From contig JALFTB010000008.1 in NCBI GenBank assembly GCA_022779465.1, positions 1 through 64,000 on the forward strand: 64,000 nucleotides of DNA. The letters are read 5' to 3'. The stretch comes from CAG-533 sp022779465. GTDB lineage: Bacteria; Bacillota_I; Bacilli_A; RF39; UBA660. This document shows positions 60,140 to 64,000 of this stretch, piece after piece. The translations under genes were made by a program, and so were the position numbers. Numbering within the stretch: the stretch's first letter is position 1; each line of letters starts with the position of its first letter. The notes beneath the pieces are model-generated. The model saw only the letters and a program-made list of their open reading frames with translations. It made no database searches and was not told the DNA's origin.

Positions 60140-60436
60140 ATGATTGAATATTTAAGTGGCCAAACCCTAGAAGAAGTTCTAACAGAAGGAATTACCTTAG
60201 TAGACTACTTTGCTAATTGGTGTGGGCCTTGTAAAATGATAGGTATGGAATTAGAAGAATTAACTAATACCCATATCATTAAAGTAGATGTTGATACTCA
60301 CGAAGAACTAGCTAAAACTCATGGTGTCATGAGTATTCCAACTATTGAAATATATAAAAATAAAAAATTAGTTAAAACCATCATTGGTTATAAAACTAAA
60401 GATGAATTAGAGCAAATTATTAAAGATTTTAAATAA
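60140..60436 (+). CDS. trxA: thioredoxin
   Basis: The 98-residue thioredoxin fold has active site W27-C28-G-P-C31 and the cis-Pro in MSIPTIEIY. It reduces protein disulfides in the cytoplasm. It shares a unit with cvpA and ends at a terminator whose 5' arm includes the stop. Confidence 0.93.
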   Translation: MIEYLSGQTLEEVLTEGITLVDYFANWCGPCKMIGMELEELTNTHIIKVDVDTHEELAKTHGVMSIPTIEIYKNKKLVKTIIGYKTKDELEQIIKDFK

Positions 60437-60456
60437 CCTCAAATGGTTATTTTTTC
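60431..60456 (+). terminator. terminator after trxA
   Basis: The 8-bp stem aaataacc/ggttattt is followed by T. Confidence 0.85.
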
Positions 60457-60472
60457 TTTCTTAAAATATTAC

Positions 60473-60501
60473 TTGCACTCATATTTAGCCCGTGGTATAA
60501 T
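60473..60501 (+). promoter_or_regulatory. promoter for rpsU-yqeY
   Basis: TTGCAC (60473-60478) and an extended TGgTATAAT (TATAAT at 60496-60501) are 17 nt apart. Confidence 0.85.
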
Positions 60502-60530
60502 ACTAATAGCTTTGAAGGGAGGGAAAAACA

Positions 60531-60722
60531 GTGACTAAGGTAGAAGTTAGAGATGGTGACGTAGATAAGGCTTTAAAAAGATTTAAAGTTAAAGTTGCTA
60601 GAAGTGGTGTCCCTTCAGAATTAAAAAAACATAAATTCGCTGAAAAACCAGGAGTTCGTAGAAGAAATGAACTTAAAGAAATGATCAAAAATTCACGTAA
60701 GAAAAAACGTAATAGAGACTAG
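60531..60722 (+). CDS. rpsU: 30S ribosomal protein S21
   Basis: The 63 residues start at a GTG behind gaagggaggg. Signatures are VRDGDVDKALKRFK and KPGVRRRNELKEM, with the Arg/Lys-rich tail. It is followed 8 nt later by yqeY, as in Bacillus. Confidence 0.95.
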   Translation: MTKVEVRDGDVDKALKRFKVKVARSGVPSELKKHKFAEKPGVRRRNELKEMIKNSRKKKRNRD

Positions 60723-60730
60723 GTGATAAT

Positions 60731-61177
60731 GTGTTTGAACAAATAAACAAAGATTTAACTGAATCAATGAAAGCCAAAGATACTTTCAGAACATCAGTCT
60801 TAAGAATGCTTAAAAGTGCTATAATCTATGAAAAAACCAATGGAGAAAAACATGAATTAACTGATGAAGATATTTTATCTATCATTAAAAAACAAGTTAA
60901 AATACGTAAGTCTTCAGTGGAAGAATATATAAGTTATAATAGACAAGATTTAGCAGATTCACTTGAAAAAGAGATTGAATTACTAAATACATACTTACCA
61001 AAAGAATTATCTGAAGATGAAATCAATAAAATTATTGATGAAGCAATCAAAGAAATTAATCCAGATGGTATGAAAGGTATGGGCCTTGTTATTAAAGCAG
61101 TCAAAGAAAAATGTGGAGTATCTGCTGACATGACTTATGTAAGTAAAACAGTTAAAGAGAAATTATCAAATCTATAA
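60731..61177 (+). CDS. yqeY: YqeY/GatB-like protein
   Basis: The 148 residues start at a GTG after aggtgat. It has the YqeY layout: an N-terminal helical bundle (NKDLTESMKAKDTFRTSVLRMLKSAI), EYISYNRQDLADSLEKEIELLNTYLP, and a C-terminal GatB-tail-like domain (MKGMGLVIKAVKEKCG-x-SADMTYVSKTVKEKL). The family may bind tRNA through this domain, but its function is not established. It is coupled to rpsU. Confidence 0.93.
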   Translation: MFEQINKDLTESMKAKDTFRTSVLRMLKSAIIYEKTNGEKHELTDEDILSIIKKQVKIRKSSVEEYISYNRQDLADSLEKEIELLNTYLPKELSEDEINKIIDEAIKEINPDGMKGMGLVIKAVKEKCGVSADMTYVSKTVKEKLSNL

Positions 61178-61202
61178 AATCATTCACACGAATGATTTTT
61201 TT
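61175..61202 (+). terminator. terminator after yqeY
   Basis: The 10-bp stem aaaatcattc/gaatgatttt has an acac loop and T run. The stop codon is in the 5' arm. Confidence 0.88.
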
Positions 61203-61274
61203 CATGCCATAATTTAAATTTTCGTTTTCTGAACTTTTTTTCATGCTTTAATCATATAATTAAATGGTGATCTA

Positions 61275-61508
61275 ATGCTTGATATAATAAAGAATGGTTT
61301 AAGAAATAATGATTATTATATATGCTTATATCCTAAACATATTTATATATATAATTATATTGAAATAATAACTTTTACTAATGAATTTATTATTATTTCT
61401 TTTAGTGATTTAAAATTAAAGATTAAAGGTAAATCTATGCATATAAAAAAGATGGCTCATTTTGAATTATTAATTGAGGGTATAATTATAGGGGTAAATT
61501 ATGAATAA
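61275..61508 (+). CDS. yqfC: YqfC-like sporulation protein
   Basis: The 77-residue protein has the short beta-repeat pattern of YqfC: YPKHIYIYNYIEIITFTNEFI, then LKLKIKGKSMHIKKMAHFELLIEGIIIGV. It is sigma-E-controlled in Bacillus, where it lies directly before yqfD, exactly as here (8-nt overlap). A catata-type -10-like stretch precedes it, but I cannot assign a sigma-E promoter with confidence. Confidence 0.82.
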   Translation: MLDIIKNGLRNNDYYICLYPKHIYIYNYIEIITFTNEFIIISFSDLKLKIKGKSMHIKKMAHFELLIEGIIIGVNYE

Positions 61509-62637
61509 AACTATTAATATTAAAGTAGTAGGGTACCTAGATAGATTTATGAATAAATGCATTAAAAATAATATCTTTTTATTTAATATTAACTATATTA
61601 ATGATGATACTGCTACTATGACGATATACTTAAATGATTATAAAACCATTAAGAAGCTTAATTATTATTCTAAGATTTCTATTACTGGTTATAACGGTTT
61701 AGATCGTTTAATTAATAATTTTAAATCTAATTTCTTTAAATATTTAATTGTCTTATTTTCTTTCATTTTAATGGATGTTTTAACGTCTTTTATTATTGAT
61801 GTGAATATTATTCATGAAAATAAAAATATTCGTTCTTTGGTCTTAAAAGAACTAAATAATAAAGGTATTAAAAAGTATTCTTTAGCTTATTCTGATTCTA
61901 AACTTGAACAAATTAAAAAAGAAATAATTAAAGATAATCCCAATACTTTAGAATGGATTAATATTACTAGAAGTGGTATGAAATATATTGTAAGAATTGA
62001 AGAAAGAATTATTAAAGAAGATCAAAATGATAATTCTTATCGTCATGTAGTTGCTACTAAAGAAGGTCAAATAACTAAAATATTATCATCTAAAGGAGAA
62101 ATTTTAGTAAGACAAGGAGATTATGTAAAAAAAGGAGATATCTTAATTAGTGGTGCTATTAACTTATATGATGAAATTAAAGGTAATACAGCTGCTACTG
62201 GTACGGTTTATGCCAATGTTTGGTATGAAGCAACTATTAAAATGCCTAAAAAAGAAACTATTACTAAACCAACCGGTAAAAAAAGATATAATCTAAATAT
62301 TAATAATAAGATTTTACTTAAAAATAAATATCAGAATTTTAAACAAGAAAACATTAAAGAAATTAAGATTTTAGGTTTAAAATTTAAACTATATAAAGAA
62401 GTAGAATATAAAACTATTACTAAGATTCTTACTAAAGAAGAAATAGATAAAAAGATTAAAAAACGTTTAAATGATGAGTTTATCATCAAATTAAATAATA
62501 AAGGCACAATTATTAGTCAAAAAGTTTTGCAGAAAGAAGAAAAAAATAGTACAATAGAATATAGAGTATTTGTAGTAACAAATGAAGTAATAAGTAATTA
62601 CTCATATTATAGTGTAGGTGATGATAATGATTCCTAA
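61501..62637 (+). CDS. yqfD: YqfD-like sporulation membrane protein
   Basis: The 378 residues have the family N-terminus (INIKVVGYLDRFMNKCIKNNI), one membrane helix near residue 80-100 and a long extracytoplasmic domain. That domain includes a two-strand motif of IVRIEERI and VRQGDYVKKGDILISGAI, like other YqfD proteins. Needed for efficient sporulation in Bacillus; mechanism unknown. It overlaps the VanZ-like gene. Confidence 0.87.
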   Translation: MNKTINIKVVGYLDRFMNKCIKNNIFLFNINYINDDTATMTIYLNDYKTIKKLNYYSKISITGYNGLDRLINNFKSNFFKYLIVLFSFILMDVLTSFIIDVNIIHENKNIRSLVLKELNNKGIKKYSLAYSDSKLEQIKKEIIKDNPNTLEWINITRSGMKYIVRIEERIIKEDQNDNSYRHVVATKEGQITKILSSKGEILVRQGDYVKKGDILISGAINLYDEIKGNTAATGTVYANVWYEATIKMPKKETITKPTGKKRYNLNINNKILLKNKYQNFKQENIKEIKILGLKFKLYKEVEYKTITKILTKEEIDKKIKKRLNDEFIIKLNNKGTIISQKVLQKEEKNSTIEYRVFVVTNEVISNYSYYSVGDDNDS

Positions 62638-63241
62638 AGCTGCAATTGATACTGTAATTAATTTATGGCCAATGATTGTCTTAATTACAGTTGTTCTAAT
62701 ATCTATTAGACTAGTATACTTAAAAACTAATCATAAAAAGATATACTTTTATAAAGAGATAATGAATTTATTCTTTTTAATTTATATTTTATTACTCTTT
62801 GAATTAGTCACTACTACTGATATGCAATCTTATGGTAATAATTTTATTCCTCTTAAAGAAATGTTTAGATATAATTTAAATAGTAAATTATTTTATCGTA
62901 ATGTTGTTGGTAATATTGTCTTATTTATTCCTTTTGGTTACTTTATAAGTTATTATTGTAATGCTAAAAAGGGTAGATACAGTATCATAATTGCTTTTAT
63001 TACTAGTTTAACTATTGAAACTATTCAAATGAATATAGGTCGTAGTTTTGATATAGATGATATTATTCTTAATGTTATTGGTGGCTTTATAGGTTATTTA
63101 TTTTATATAATATTTAATAAATTGTTTAGTAAAGCTAGCTTAAAACTTAAAAATGATTTATTATTAAATGTAATATGCTTAATTATTATTATAATTTTAT
63201 GTATGATTATACTTAATTTATATGGAGTGGGGATTTCATGA
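62627..63241 (+). CDS. VanZ-like membrane protein
   Basis: The start is the ATG at 62627 behind taggtgat (204 residues). It has five or six membrane helices and the VanZ core: NFIPLKEMFRYN, NVVGNIVLFIPFGYFISY, then TIETIQMNIGRSFDIDDIILNVIGGFIGYLF. VanZ proteins are linked to low-level teicoplanin resistance in enterococci, but most chromosomal members have no known function. It takes the place that phoH and the 7TM-HD gene hold in Bacillus, and it overlaps ybeY by 4 nt. Confidence 0.85.
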   Translation: MIPKAAIDTVINLWPMIVLITVVLISIRLVYLKTNHKKIYFYKEIMNLFFLIYILLLFELVTTTDMQSYGNNFIPLKEMFRYNLNSKLFYRNVVGNIVLFIPFGYFISYYCNAKKGRYSIIIAFITSLTIETIQMNIGRSFDIDDIILNVIGGFIGYLFYIIFNKLFSKASLKLKNDLLLNVICLIIIIILCMIILNLYGVGIS

Positions 63242-63678
63242 GTGATTTTGAAGTTATTGATAAAGTAGATTATAAAGATTATGAATATTTATATGATTTA
63301 TTAGAATTTGCCTTAGAAAAATTAAATATTGAAAATAGTACTTTTAGTGTTATTTTAACTGATGATGAAGAAGTTCATTATTTAAATAAAACTTATCGTA
63401 ATATTGATAGAACAACGGATGTGTTAAGTTTTGCTTTAAATGATAATGGAGCTTTTCCAGGACCTGTAAATGTTTTAGGTGATATTTTTATAAGTATTCC
63501 TAAAATGAAAGAGCAAGCTATTGAATACTCTCATAGTGAAAAAAGAGAGTTATCTTTCTTAGCTCTTCATGGTTTATTACATTTACTTGGTTATGATCAC
63601 ACTAAAGGGCCTAAAGAGGAAGAAGAAATGTTTGGTCTTCAAAAGGAGATATTAAATGAAAAAGGCATTATCGATTAA
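63238..63678 (+). CDS. ybeY: endoribonuclease YbeY (16S rRNA maturation)
   Basis: The 146 residues have the metal motif LHGLLHLLGYDH (H-x3-H-x5-H) and RTTDVLSFAL. It takes part in 16S rRNA 3' end maturation and ribosome quality control. It overlaps the genes on both sides, giving a tight yqfC-yqfD-vanZ-ybeY-dgkA unit. Confidence 0.95.
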   Translation: MSDFEVIDKVDYKDYEYLYDLLEFALEKLNIENSTFSVILTDDEEVHYLNKTYRNIDRTTDVLSFALNDNGAFPGPVNVLGDIFISIPKMKEQAIEYSHSEKRELSFLALHGLLHLLGYDHTKGPKEEEEMFGLQKEILNEKGIID

Positions 63679-64000
63679 AAGAATTATTAAATCATTTGGT
63701 TATGCTATTAATGGAGTTAAATGTGCGTATAAAGATGAACCTAACATGAAAATTCATGTTTTAGTTGCAACTATTGTTATTTTAGTCGCATTTATTTTAA
63801 AAGTATCAACTCATGAATGGCTTATTTTATTATTATTAATTGGCTTAGTGATTGCTGCTGAAGTTTTAAATACATCCTTAGAAAACTTTGTCGATTTAGT
63901 AACTAAAAAGCAAGATCCCTTAGCTGGTAAAGTTAAAGATACTGCTGCTGGATTTGTTATGGTTTTAGCTATTTTATCAGCTATTGTTGGTTTAATAATA
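63656..64000 (+). CDS. dgkA: diacylglycerol/undecaprenol kinase (3' partial)
   Basis: An open frame starts at the ATG at 63656 behind aaaggagat, overlaps the ybeY end by 23 nt and runs off the window after 115 codons. It shows the DgkA pattern: FGYAINGVKCAYKDEPNMKIHV, a membrane helix, AAEVLNTSLENFVDLV (E and N of the active site) and AGKVKDTAAGFVMV, then a third helix. Bacillus DgkA phosphorylates undecaprenol and lies after ybeY, as here. The usual A-K-x-A-K-D has G for the first A. Confidence 0.93.
   Translation, partial: MKKALSIKRIIKSFGYAINGVKCAYKDEPNMKIHVLVATIVILVAFILKVSTHEWLILLLLIGLVIAAEVLNTSLENFVDLVTKKQDPLAGKVKDTAAGFVMVLAILSAIVGLII

Noticed and set aside
61230..61260. Sigma-E promoter before yqfC
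   Set aside because: A catataat-like -10 is present but no matching -35 at 13-15 nt could be found by eye in this T-rich stretch.
62627..63241. Glycopeptide resistance from the VanZ-like gene
   Set aside because: No vanA/vanH/vanX genes are present, and chromosomal VanZ-like proteins are mostly of unknown function.

Overview
The window is a contiguous piece of a very AT-rich bacterial chromosome that uses the standard bacterial code: TGA ends several genes and Trp is written TGG. It suggests a low-GC, endospore-forming Bacillota, probably a reduced and largely uncultured lineage of Bacilli/Erysipelotrichia type. The case rests on Bacillus-like gene order around many core genes and on spore genes that have no role outside sporulation (SpoIVFA, SpoIVFB, SpoIVB, SpoVID, YsxE, YqfC, YqfD, YlbD, YlbE, YlbJ). 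Genus and species cannot be told from the sequence alone. No phage, insertion sequence or CRISPR array was seen. Nearly all genes are on the + strand; the - strand holds only a YqfT-like gene, ylbJ, a 67-residue membrane protein, tRNA-His and rnhC.

Layout. 0-5 kb: a tandem pair of sigma-region-4-like paralogues, proS and an orphan HipA-like kinase. 4.6-9.1 kb: SPOR protein, radC, mreC, mreD, spoIVFA, spoIVFB, rplU, prp, rpmA, which is the Bacillus order without mreB and minCD. 9.1-21 kb: two large surface proteins of one family, parC, ylbDE, a type IV prepilin, nfo, a class B penicillin-binding protein, rpmG and efp. 20.6-27.1 kb: a compact Tad-like secretion/pilus locus (two TadE-like pseudopilins, TadZ/CpaE-like ATPase, CpaF, TadB, TadC), then ftsW and another prepilin. 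27-38 kb: ylbJ and ylbL (divergent), mutS, a 681-residue protein of unknown function, nusB-xseAB, spoIVB, and a membrane-anchored esterase fusion. 38-47 kb: psd, a YkgJ-type Cys protein, DUF4186, tRNA-His, a PAP2 phosphatase, rplS, a camelysin/TasA-like protein, pdp, lon, spoVID and ysxE. 47-50 kb: two more prepilin-like proteins, a tail-anchored protein and frr. 50-56.5 kb: CIRCE-controlled hrcA-grpE-dnaK, with pepF inserted before dnaJ. 56.5-64 kb: lepB, holA, a wrecked Fic gene, rnhC, cvpA, trxA, rpsU-yqeY, yqfCD, a VanZ-like gene, ybeY and the start of dgkA.

How it works together. Housekeeping translation, repair and envelope genes are interleaved with late-sporulation signalling (SpoIVB cleaves SpoIVFA and so frees the SpoIVFB protease that activates pro-sigma-K) and with coat assembly (SpoVID, YsxE, YlbD). 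A second theme is the cell surface: four prepilin-like proteins, two TadE-like proteins, a Tad motor, and secreted proteins with a camelysin/TasA-like N-terminus and a shared C-terminal cap. Several Bacillus operons are present in shortened form, which points to genome reduction.

Transcription signals are unusually legible. There are many TTGACA-17-TATAAT or TGnTATAAT promoters, and short hairpin terminators that often contain the stop codon. Three genes have TATAAT exactly 6 nt before the ATG and no Shine-Dalgarno sequence, so they look leaderless. All assignments come from reading the sequence and from remembered family features; no database search was made.
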